Shown here piece by piece: positions 10,469 to 20,992 of a stretch of DNA of 64,000 nt (positions are counted from its first letter, which is position 1; each line of letters begins with the position of its first letter). This stretch comes from Corallium rubrum (Eukaryota > Cnidaria > Anthozoa > Scleralcyonacea > Coralliidae). The notes beneath the pieces were generated by a model that was not told where the DNA came from, made no database searches, and saw only the letters and a list, made by a program, of their open reading frames with translations. The position numbers and the translations under genes were made by a program. Location: the NCBI GenBank assembly GCA_964035015.1, contig OZ035997.1, forward strand, positions 80,442,489-80,506,488. The letters run 5' to 3'.

Positions 10469-13400
10469 ACAAGAGAATATAACATCAATTTAATTTAAAG
10501 ATATTTTTCTTATCAAATTCAACCACTTATGTCAAAAAAATAATTTGAAACCAGAGTAACTTTCCATGGTATAAGCAGTACCAAGTTAAAGATGCAGTTG
10601 TCAGAACAAAGATGGTTTTAGAAAAAAAAGTAATATAAATTTAAACGAACAAGGTGTTCAGGAAAACTAGCATTCAATACTATTCTATCCATGTTAAAAA
10701 ATGAACATGCAAATTGTCAAAACTTAAAATAATTAATAGAACTTTATATTTATACTTTATATAGCTTAAGAAAAGAAAAAGTTAAAAATTTGTACAACTT
10801 ACTTTAATGACTTCACCTCTGTTTCTGGAATCACTACACTCATGATACCATATGACAAGTAACAACAGCCACAACAAAATACAAGACTGTGGAAAAAACA
10901 AAACTTGTAAGTTATACGTAAATTTACGTTAAACAAGAAAAATTCTTTTAGCGACACAGGCACGATTTTTTTTCTTAAAACCCATAGAAATACAATAGAA
11001 TTGTCTCGAACTTTGACTTACCTCTTTTTTGGGTTCAACTGTAGTCCTTTTTTAACAAAATAAAAATGTCCTTTTCTGGCGTTTTGACAGAACGGCAAAC
11101 TGAGCGATTTGACGTCGGGGACGAGACGCTGGACGGGAACAAGACGGCAGATGACGAATGTATCCAATAGCGACAGCTAAAAAATACGAATTTGTACTTC
11201 CGGTAGACGTCCGCGTCGTCATTTTTTTCGGATCTTAAGGTCCCTAACAACCTCACCGCAACCGCACCGCCAACTAACCGCCAGTTAACCGCCAGTTAAC
11301 CGCAACCGCACCGCCAACTAACCGCCAGTTAACCGCAACCGCACCGCGAACTAACCGCCAGTTAACCGCAACCGCAGTGTTAGGTTATTTCTGAGCGGTA
11401 CTGTATGGCTCACTAGTGTCAGTATAGACTGGCAAAACATAACCTTTATGGGTCAAGCAACATTGGTAGTTGGCAATTAGGGACGTCATGGCATCTTTTT
11501 CAAAGTGATCCTTTAAATCTGTGACCAATATATGATACTCACTTGTTAGTAAGTCAAGATCTGAGACTTCCATATCTTGTTCTGTAACGAGTGCATGTTT
11601 TGACAAACATGCAGCAATTTTATCTTCATCAATAATTTTGTGCAATACCCTTGAATATTCTTCCTTCTCTTCTATTATTTTGAATTTGATTTTTTCAGCA
11701 TTCTTCATGATTTCTTGGATTTGTTTTAATCCATAACCAGTAGGCTTCTTGAATGCTATGCCATCAGGTAAACCAGTCACCTCAAAACCACCTCTAGCAT
11801 AGGACACACGGAGGAAGGGTTTGCCACAAGCCTCACCTGATTAAAAAATATATATGCATTGGTAGTAAAAAAGTGTAGTATTGTGTAGCCAGTTTTTTCA
11901 ATACAGTGAAAGGAAACAAATGGGCTCATGTAAGTTTATGTCAGACTCAGACTTCTGTTTTCATGAAGCTTATATGTAGCTTTGACACTACAAAAACTTG
12001 TAGTGCTAAGCTAGGCTTGATGGAGGTGACAAAATCATGGCATGAAATCTTGCATATTAAAAACCCCTTTTTAAACCCCCTTTTTTGTTAACCCATTGAT
12101 GCCCAGGTAAATATGACAAAACAAAACAGAATAATTTTTGACTGGTTTAACTTGCCTTTTAAGAATTGAAAGACTACTTTTAGTGTTATACTTACTGTAT
12201 TTTCTGTTATACAGTGCTGCAACATCAGCAACTTGGTATTTCTTTCTTTCAGAGGAGTCTTAAATACAATGGACAATAAAAAACAATTAATTATAACTAT
12301 ACTTTACATGGAGACACTACAAGTTTAGATATCATAGTATTAGTATATACATGTAAGCAGTAATTATGTCTGACAAAATAACATACTCACCAAAAAAGTC
12401 CAAGAAATTAATAGCAGTTTTACTGTATTCATTCAGGAATTCTAGCCCTCTGCTTGTACCATATTGGCTAACATATCCGGATTCAGGCTCTAACAACAAC
12501 ACTGATGCATCACAACCGAGACTCTCCAAATATGATAACTAGGGGGAAACAGTTACAGCAGCAACGAGTAATACTTTAAATACAGTTAACACTGCTTCTA
12601 ACATTTTTACTATTACAACACTAATCAGGCAAATTCAATTTTGTGGTGGTTTTAATTATAATATATAGCAATTTTAATTGAGCCTGTTGAGGAAAAATCA
12701 TAAAATTAATTAGTAATCTGATGCTCTGCAACTTAATTGTACAATCAACCATCAAAAATCTAAATTCTGTCAAAGGTGTTTACATTTGATAATTAAGTCT
12801 AATTTTTAGTAAAGAAAAAAAACCCTTCAGTTCTCTTTAAATTCCATTAAGAAAAATGTTTTGTCTATAACAACTTCATCCCAGCATGGCAGGCAATTGT
12901 TATTTGATATGTAAACTCCATTTAAAAATTTTTTAAATGGAGTTTACATTGACCAAGATCAACAGGAGTCTTTCAAAATGCAAATTAATACGCATTGTTT
13001 TCAATATCAAACACAGTACGGGACAGTTATTTTACACAGCACTTTATTCATAACCTACTACACTATCAAAAGTATTGTTTTTTCTATGTATTGCTATACC
13101 AAGAAATCTAAAAATCACAGAAAAATACCAATACCTGTGAGACCAGTTGCTTTTTGGCTTTAAATATTTGATGTTTCCTCTGTTTCTCACTCAATTGGGT
13201 AACATCAAATTTTGCAACATCTTTAGCCTTTTCACTCCACATAGAACATTCTTCTGTAGACAAAGATCTCCATTTATCTACACTGAATTTCATCTTTTCT
13301 GAACTTGTTTGAAGATGTTTACATTCATCTAATTTGTATAAAAATACAGAATTAGTGTAATTAAGACAAATGTTTCAACTCCAAGTTTCACACAATTCAG

Positions 13401-15470
13401 GGAACAACATCAGGGAAAATCAGTTTCCTGATGATTGTTGAAGTGCATGAACATTGAAATGCAGAGTGACCATGACAATCTTTTTATTTAATCAATTAAA
13501 TATATCTGGCTCTACAATAAAAGTTAAAAATATAAAGTGCAATTAGGGCCAATTGTTACTGTGTATTTATCAAAAAGGTTTTAGCTAACACCATAGTTTC
13601 TAAAACCTTTTTAAAATAAATTACACAGTATTGGCTGCAATTGCATTCTAGATCTATTTTTAACTGATCATGTTACTGTTCAAAGGATACCTTTACTCAA
13701 CTTATCTGCCATAAAAGCATTCAGCACTTTGTGCTCTAACATACTTCTACTGTATATTGTAACTTTATCTGTGCATCTACATATTATTTTAAAAACAAAC
13801 TGGCAAAATAAAATATATTTGTCAATTATGTACTTATATGATCATTTGGCCACATAATACTGTATAAGTATTGATAGAGTAGCATCACAGATTTACCTGA
13901 ACCCAGTATGGTGGAACAAAACAAATTGTATCCAGTAGCGGCACGTTTAGCAGGAGGTGGCTTTGCAAGTGCTGTTTCTCGTTCACAAACATCCTTGGTA
14001 GTACTTACTTTCCTTTTTCTGTTCTCATTTCCAATCCACTTCTAAAAAGTAAAAGAATCACAAATTTATTGTTAATATTTTTAATTCACTAAACAAATTT
14101 TTCTCCTGGTTGCCTTTAATGAACGAACAGTTGTGAACAGTCTTATTCATTACTAAGTGTCAATATATACATGTATGGCTCAAGCTGGCCAATCAAATGA
14201 GTAGCAAGGGTTCGAGCTGATTGAAATAATAAATGTATATACTGTCCAACTTGTAATCACAAGTGAATATGATATACTGTCCAACATTTTCAAAAAATCG
14301 TTTTGGTGAGAATTTTCCGTGTTTGGATACTCTGATCCAAACATGGCAATTGAAAATAGATATAGACAAAAATATTCAGTATGTTCACGACGTTGTAAAA
14401 AAGTAAACATTTAAAATGTTTAAAAAAAGGTAATATAGTGAACTCTCTTTTAAAGGCAGTCTAGGCAAACACCATTAGAACCACATAAATTTATTAATTT
14501 TGGTGTCCATTTCAGACAGATGTCCACCTTAAGAGAACTGGCTGAATTACAAAATGTTGCAGTATCTACAAATGAGGCTTAAAAGCATACTGTATATAAT
14601 AAATAAACAACCCAGTTCTTGACGATTCAGACGAGAGAGTGCTAATAAAAATTAAGCCTGTTTTCCAATATAGAGTTTAAACATAATGGAAAAGCCAAAA
14701 TAAAAGATAAGGCAAAGGAATGAAACTTCCGTGTAATCCATAAAAGCAGGCTATAAAGAATGGTTCATGAATTCAAAGCAGTCGTAACATGCATAGCACA
14801 TGGATTTATTTGTAAACTTGAATCATGATATGAAAATCTTACCTTTACTTTATCAAAGCTTGTATCCGCTTTACTTGCAACCTCGGCAATAATGGCTCGC
14901 ATACTGCTTCCAGTCGACGTCATTCCTTTATCATAATATTTCCCAAGTATTTGCTTTTGCTCATTGCTTAAAACTTCGTAAGAAGTTGACCGAGAAGAAC
15001 CAGCCGCCATTTTGTCAACACAATTGGCTGTAGCTCGTACCCAATGCACCAAATGCATCGCGCGAGTTAGCTCAGATTGCTTGGATTAGAATCTGGCAAC
15101 GCTTCAATGCGCCGTTCTAAAATTTAGAACGTATGCTTTAAGCGTTTTAGAACCGGTGAAACGGGTGTGGAAAATTGGCCAATCGTGCAGTAGTTGAGAA
15201 AGAAAGAAAGAAATGAAATTTCAAATTGACACAAAACCAAATAAAAAATCAAATGACTGCATTTCTTTATTTAGAAGCCAATTGTTTAAAAAAACTTCTT
15301 TGCTGTAAATAGCAAAATATAAAATTTCACTTTATATGTATTTTGAAGATCCTTTTACAATGACAAGATGCTTTTATACTCACTGGTACCTTTCTAAATA
15401 GTGGCCTACATAACTATTTTTGGTGTTTGTCTTCTTACTAAATGGGTATATTTTTATATTTTTTGCAGAT

Positions 15471-16215
15471 CAAACACTTCAAATGAGCCACATGATATAG
15501 TTGAAATGCACTAGAGAAGATTACTGATGTTGACTGGGAAAACCCTGTTGGTATGGGTTCTTTCGGAAAGGTTTACCACGGGAAGTGGTTGTGCACAGAT
15601 GTGGCTATTAAACAAATTAGACGTGGTGCAAGTGTTAAAGAATCTATTCAATGAGAAGCAAAGATCCACAGCAGGCTTCGTCACCCAAATATTGTGACAT
15701 TCATGGGAATATCTATCAAGATGAAAGATATTCTACTTGTTACTGAGTTTGCTGTGGGAAACTCTTCAAGACCATAAAGAAGATGACCAGCAAATAAATG
15801 AATCTGTAAAGATAGGGTTAGTTAAAGATATTTTGAAAGGTGTAGCTTACTTGTATCTATACTTGTATCTTCCAAGTTAAATACAGCAAAGTTATGTGAT
15901 TTTGGGCTTGGACGTCTTCGACAGCTTGCGTCCATGTCGTCTGTTAGCTAGTCAATAGGTGACTCCATTTTGGAAGATACCCCTTTCTACATGGCACCAG
16001 AATGTCTTCTGGCTAAGAAAAAGGCAATTTCATCAAGTGATATCTGGTCGTTAGGAATAACACTGTTGGAGCTTTTGTCATTAGCTGATGCTTGGGAGGA
16101 AGTTTTAGAAAGTACTGAAGGGGATTCTGATTTGTCAAAACTTGTTTCTGCATACAATTTATCCTTGCTTCCTCTTTCGCTCAACAAGAAGGCAAGGCAT
16201 TCCTTTTTATCGTAG
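15471..16215 (+). pseudogene. TKL-type protein kinase pseudogene
   Basis: A TTTTTTGCAG acceptor-like sequence precedes the coding similarity. Visible kinase parts in order are the glycine loop (GMGSFGKVYHGKW), VAIK with the ATP lysine, RLRHPNIVTFMGI, CDFGLGRL (DFG), and YMAPECLL with DIWSLGITLLELL. They occur in more than one frame with internal stops, including one after KESIQ and one after the hinge, and at least one frameshift near 15760. The HRD catalytic loop is missing, apparently by a deletion near 15855-15880. The frame ends at 16215 shortly after helix F. It is a broken host kinase copy, head-to-head with the homeodomain/HMG-like gene. The retained acceptor suggests a decayed genomic copy, but a retrocopy cannot be excluded. 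Confidence 0.8.
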
Positions 16216-16384
16216 AAACAGTTGGTGATTTAATTGGACTGTCTATGCATGGTCAGGTAATACAGTAAAGCTAAAAGTTCATTAACAGCCACCTCTTGAT
16301 ATCTTTGACGGCGTACGTTTATGCACTCGCCATCGTCTGTGAAATCACGATATAATAATGAATAAATGAATAAACAAGTCACTC

Positions 16385-16460
16385 AGAAGTCGGAAGTCAG
16401 GAGTCGGAAGTCAGAAGTCGGAAGTCGGAAGTCGGAAGTCGGAAGTCGGAAGTCAGAAGT
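16385..16460. repeat. 7-bp tandem repeat (GGAAGTC)n
   Basis: About eleven units of GGAAGTC with a few AGAAGTC and AGGAGTC variants. Confidence 0.9.
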
Positions 16461-16602
16461 GGCCCTTCTTGCCCATCATAAATATCACTCCATAAAGAGC
16501 GCACAAACGGTTATTGAATTCTGAATGTCTGATTAGTAGTTACACCAATTTGATATAAATCACAGTCCGGATTCCGCAAGATGCATGCAAGCCATATGTA
16601 TG

Positions 16603-16604
<2 letters not shown>

Positions 16605-16672
<68 letters not shown>
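16605..16672. repeat. (TA)n microsatellite
   Basis: A simple TA run preceded by a short TATG run. Confidence 0.95.
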
Positions 16673-16674
<2 letters not shown>

Positions 16675-17224
16675 TGCAGGGGAATCAGATTAATTTACGT
16701 TTGGAATGGTGAATAAAATATGAATAAAATATTAACGACAAAAATTATTAATGGATAACCATATTTACCTGGATACTACATTCACGAGTTTAGCGTAACA
16801 CATGGCTAATTTTGTGATAAAATTTAGCTGCTTCTCAAAGTAAATTGGCAGCGAGTCGCTGTTGGGAAAGAAAAACGTTGATGATCCTATTTGAAATCTG
16901 AAGTGACCGTGGAACCACTTGCATGTGATTGGCCAATGGCCAACTGCATGATATAAATAGAAGAGTGCAGCAAAGTATTCTCACCAGCGAATGTCTAAAC
17001 TTTATGAATTGTGATAAAATCACGCGTCCAACTGATAAATTATACATCGTAGTGTATCAGGTCCTTCACACCTTGAAGAGAAATGCTATAACTCTTGAGA
17101 GGTCTCTCACTTTCAATCTTTTCCACTCGTTAAAGACGAACGAGTCTGCATAAGAGTATCAAGATCGTCACTCTATTGACGTAATCTTCACCCGATACTT
17201 GTCTTGCTACAACTACCCTTATGA

Positions 17225-17576
17225 AAATTCCACATGCGAAATTTCACATGTGAAATTGGAACATGTGATAAATATTCACATGTGATCACATGTGAAAATG
17301 TTCACAGGTGAGATATTTTCACATGTGAAATTGAGAAATAAATTAATTCACGTGTGATAACATGTGGACTATTTTCATATGTGAGATATTTTCTCATGTG
17401 AAATTCAAACATATAAATTAATTCACATGTGATCACATGTGGATTATTTTCACATGTGAGATATTTTCACATTTCAGATATTTTCACATGCGAAATTGAA
17501 ATACATAGAATTAATTCACATGTGAATTAAAGTTTCTTTCACACGTGAACAAATATTCATTTCACATGTGAATTAA
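17225..17576. repeat. array of TCACATGTGA palindromes
   Basis: Eight exact TCACATGTGA decamers and about ten one- or two-base variants (TCACGTGTGA, TCATATGTGA, TCACACGTGA and others) are separated by AT-rich spacers such as GATATTTTC and AATTAATTC. Each contains the E-box form CANNTG. Spacing is irregular with hints of a longer unit of about 100 bp. Confidence 0.9.
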
Positions 17577-17806
17577 TTCTAAAAAACTGCAAATAAAAAA
17601 TGCGCTCTAGTACATTAAACAAATTGTTAAATCAACTAATTAACAATTAAATACATAACACCGGCTAATCAGTTTATTTTGGTATAACATGAAGTAACGC
17701 GTAATAAATAAGTATATAGTTATAAAACTAGTCATGTACTTAAATATATACATATTTTTTGCACAAACTAAAGGAAATTATAATAATCTAAAAAATAATA
17801 ATCTAA

Positions 17807-17808
<2 letters not shown>

Positions 17809-17870
<62 letters not shown>
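17809..17870. repeat. (GA)n microsatellite
   Basis: A pure AG run of about 62 bases. Confidence 0.95.
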
Positions 17871-17872
<2 letters not shown>

Positions 17873-17901
17873 AGCATTCAGTAAATTGTTCCAGATACAG
17901 C

Positions 17902-18045
17902 ATATAAATTTTCAAGAGGAACTTTATTTAATCTTCAATTACAACGTTTCGGGGCTATCCCCTTACAACGTTTCGGGGCTAGACCTGAAGAAGGGGCTAG
18001 CCCCGAAACGTTGTAATTGAAGATTAAATAAAGTTCCTCTTGAAA

Positions 18046-18054
<9 letters not shown>
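17902..18054. repeat. inverted repeat at the 3' side of the Penelope-like element
   Basis: The arms of about 50 bp are perfect reverse complements and contain ACAACGTTTCGGGGCT, which is also repeated in tandem in the loop. The right arm runs into a (TA)n microsatellite (18047-18113). Position next to the end of the minus-strand Penelope-like element suggests it belongs to that element's terminal region. Confidence 0.8.

Positions 18055-18113
<59 letters not shown>
18047..18113. repeat. (TA)n microsatellite
   Basis: A simple TA run between the hairpin and the Penelope-like element. Confidence 0.95.
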
Positions 18114-18115
<2 letters not shown>

Positions 18116-18118
18116 GTT

Positions 18119-20360
18119 TAATGGAAAATAGAAACTAAAAAAACTTAAAATTCTATTACTCGAGTTTCACGCTGTAGAACTGTTTACAACGATTAAAACA
18201 TCTAAAACCTATTTACATAAAAAAATTGGATGAGTGCCTACACTTTGATACGAGCTCTGATTTTTTGTTCAATAGAAAGCGTTCAAAATAAACAGTTTTT
18301 CCATTGTACGCAGGTTGCATGATTTATTTCCGCTCGTATATGATTTGGCATGTTTGAGGATTGACCATTCGATATTGTAATTTTCATTCTTCTCTTTCAA
18401 TTCCCAAATATATTTCGAGTGCCGTGCTAGTTGAATGCTTCTTATGGTTAAATGACATTGTATGATTGTTGAACCTGGTTTTTAACTCTCCTCCGGTCAT
18501 GCCGATGTAAACTTTTTTTCGCGTTCTGGTTGTTTGATGTTACCGTGGCCTGGTAGACCAAATTCTTTTTAAGGCACGATCTTTTGAGCGGACATTCGTT
18601 CTTTCTTCTGCAGTTGCATTGCTTTTCATTCGTCATTTGATCTTGGTTTAAAATCTTGTTATGATGGCGTTTGGTGACTTGAGCCATGTTCTCCATGCGT
18701 CCGTAGCTGACTTTAGTATTGTTCTTGTTAAAGAGCTTGTGTAATACATGGCCGGCTGTGAAATGCTTATTAATTAATTCTAAAAAAGATCTGCCCACGT
18801 TTGTGGCGACATTCATAGAGTACGGCGGATTAAACCAAATGATGTTGCGCTTTCTTGATTTATCGCAAGGTGCCTGGTCTGTTGTAGTTGTTTGCTCGAT
18901 GGCCTCCTTAAATCCGCTCTTTCTAAGCGCTTAATTTGTTATAGGTAGGGGCATCTCTTTCAAAGCTTTCAGCGTTGCACGATAGTTTTGAAATTCGGTC
19001 ACTGGTGGATATCGGGACCTGTTTGATGGTCGACGGGGGGTGGTTTGAGTTGATGTGGATGAAAAGCGGAGAGTTTCCAGGTTTTCAGTAGGGTTGGTAC
19101 GTCATAACCAAAAATTTGGGACAAGATGGTGGCGCGCGTGCGTATTAACGACCATAATAATGGAGATTCTCAACAGTAAATAATAAGGAGAGCACATAAT
19201 AATTCAAATTTTGCTTAAACGGTGACGTATTTCTTCTTTGCCCGACTCCATTTGACTTCAGCATGGACTAAGGAACAGTTATAACTAAAAAACGTTTGCT
19301 TACTTCGACGACAAAGTACTTCCTTAGCTCGTCTTATTTTTGCACCGAAAGCGCCACTATCCATAGTGTTAACCATAGTAATCTTTGCAAACAGGTTCTA
19401 GAAATTGGCCAAATTGACCAACAACGTTACGGCGATGCGAAGTGCCCGACTCGTGTTGCATTCGGCATGAGTCAGTTTACTTCGAGAGCACATAAAGGTC
19501 CTCATTTGTCTCTAGCATAGTACTTCCAAAAGCGTTTGAACTTGCTTGATTTCACAGTCCTTTTCGTGCACGATTTAGGCGAATTCTAAAGAACTCAGTG
19601 ACCTGAATAATTAGAAACACTAGAATACAGTAGAATCACACTCATTAGAAATTCTAGAATACATAAATATAGCCGCTGACCGAGAGCAGCGGCACAAATG
19701 ACCCAAATTTCTGGTAATGTATCATCGTTTAAGTTAAAAGTTACATCCAGGTAATTCGTGATCTTTAGCTTGGTTGGATGGTTATTTTCAGATCAAAGTC
19801 AGCAAAACAGGATATGAAACGTTTTCTCAGTTTGTCAGCAGTCCATGGCCCCATGTTTTGAAATGCCGCTAGACCATCATCTCGGTACAAGCCAATATTT
19901 TCGTTGCCAAAAACGGTTTTTAGCTTGTTGAGTATCAGGAGTTCGACGAGCTCACAGGTTTCGGCTCCATCAAAACTCCCCATGGTAACATCGAATAAGT
20001 TATTACTTTTACACCACGCTTTATCGTAGCGATTTTCTAGCTTGCATTATGATTTCCATGTCTTCGTCTGGGATGTCCACGAACTGCTTTGCATAGTGTA
20101 TCGCCCGTTGTAACAGATTTCCGCTTATCGAGGGGTAGAAATCTACAATGTCAAACATCACGAACGACAAACAGCGTTTGTTGCTCAAGTTTTTAAACCA
20201 TTCAATGACGGCAGACGAATTCCTCCATTGGCAAGCGTTGGTGTGGGATTTTACGATGTTGTTTATATTTCCTAATATCTGCTTGCTTACAATCCCCAGG
20301 TTTCTCTTGGCGGGGTTGACACAATTTATTTGTTTGAACTTATATATATATAAGTTCAAA
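18119..20360 (-). mobile_element. Penelope-like element, broken, minus strand
   Basis: Read on the minus strand, reverse-transcriptase pieces come first: FVMFDIVDFYPSI (about 20190-20240) and GLYRDDGLAAF, the YxDD-type motif (about 19855). Downstream are MENMAQVTKRHHNK, the cysteine-containing CNCRRKNECPLKRSC region (about 18600) and a GIY-YIG-like tail (YIWELKEKNENYNIEW, about 18370). Reverse transcriptase followed by GIY-YIG is the signature of Penelope-like elements. The copy has several breaks, and a 607-bp MITE is inserted at 19108. It is old and inactive. Confidence 0.8.
19108..19714. mobile_element. 607-bp MITE inserted in the Penelope-like element (copy 1)
   Basis: The ends read CCAAAAATTTGGGAC and inverted CCAGAAATTTGGGT. 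They are flanked by TAA on both sides (19105-19107 and 19715-19717), a Harbinger-type 3-bp duplication. A related copy lies at 33780-34376. No coding capacity was recognised. Confidence 0.75.
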
Positions 20361-20378
20361 CAAATAAATTGTGTCAGT
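20316..20378. repeat. 63-bp perfect palindrome
   Basis: TGACACAATTTATTTG through TATATATA to its exact reverse complement. It marks the 5' edge of the minus-strand Penelope-like element. Confidence 0.9.
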
Positions 20379-20990
20379 TAATTTTCTTTCTCAGCTTTTA
20401 TTCTTCTTCTTTCCAATGCATTTTGTTCATCCTTACATTTTTGTGCCATCCATCGTTGACTTGATAGCTATTTCTGTTGCCAATGGGAAACATTTTATAA
20501 CATGCGCTAGAATAATAAGAACAATGTGCTAAGTAAAGAATCATCTTTTCATCCGTCTACTGTATATTCCATCTGTCTGTCTACTCTACTGACCAACCTT
20601 AACCTTTCTATCTGTCAATCGATCGCAAGCTATCTGCTTAATTAAGCATTGCTGTGAAAGGCAAATCTTTAAGAAAGTTTCTGAAATATTGTTTTATAAA
20701 ATTCAAAGTGTTTTGCTCATATTCATCTTGACGTCTACAAGTTGGTGAAGCTGTTGATACATGTCCCTTCATTGTAAACAATGACCAAAATTACTTTTTT
20801 AAAATAAGGGCTCCTAAATTTCCCATTTTAATCAATAGCTATAGGCAAACATTTACTCAGTTAATTAATATTTAAATCATTTTTAACACGAATAAGTGTT
20901 TGCATTAGGTGATACAATTGCATAGAAACATACAAACACACTATACATACAGTAATTGTATTTTCTATTTCTTTTATAAAATAGGACTAA
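20379..20990. other. no gene seen
   Basis: AT-rich spacer without convincing coding or repeat ends. Confidence 0.4.
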
Positions 20991-20992
20991 GA

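Larger units (their letters stand above)
7258..11244 (+). mobile_element. complete PIF/Harbinger transposon (3987 bp)
   Basis: Both ends begin GGGACCTTAAGATCC in inverted orientation. They are flanked by TTA (7255-7257) and TAA (11245-11247), matching the TWA target preference of PIF/Harbinger, though not identical to each other. The element carries the two standard genes: a DDE transposase on the plus strand and a Myb/SANT-like accessory gene on the minus strand. It lies inside the Tc1-type element near its right end and has itself received at least two small elements (8655-8818 and 9244-9344). Confidence 0.85.
5028..11403 (+). mobile_element. Tc1/mariner-type element carrying a nested Harbinger element
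   Basis: The ends are inverted repeats of about 26 bp with one mismatch that start CAGTACCGCTCAGAA. They are flanked by TA at 5026-5027 and 11404-11405. TA duplication and CAGT ends fit Tc1/mariner. Inside the left end is a GC-rich tandem array (GGTCGATCGGC and GGCGGGTCATC units, about 5058-5200). Inside the right end is an array of AACCGCCAGTT-type units (about 11250-11375). Without the inner Harbinger the element is about 2.4 kb and keeps only the N-terminal helix-turn-helix part of a transposase, so it was probably moved in trans. Confidence 0.8.
4746..15010 (-). pseudogene. homeodomain-like plus HMG-box-like host gene, last exon split by a transposon
   Basis: Minus-strand exons: 15010-14843 (start MAAGSSRST, good Kozak context), 14041-13897, 13328-13135, 12538-12391, 12258-12196, and a last exon from 11837 to 11404 that resumes at 5025 and stops at 4746. 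All introns are GT-AG. Exons 1-2 give a divergent homeodomain-like segment with VKKWIGNENRKRK in the place of the recognition helix. Exons 2-3 give an HMG-box-like segment (GYNLF then WRSLSTEECSMWSEKAKD). The C-terminal half (GFEVTGLPDGI region) is unrecognised. With the transposon absent and one TA kept, GAG-CCA-TAC-TGG reads on openly for about 92 more codons; as it stands the end repeat adds YSTAQK and a stop. The last exon is also one base out of phase at its start, possibly from an extra A in the run at 11820-11823. The role is presumably DNA binding, by inference only. Confidence 0.72.

Noticed and set aside
17225-17576. Possible CRISPR-like array
   Set aside because: Repeat units are 10-bp palindromes with irregular, AT-rich and repetitive spacers in a eukaryotic setting.
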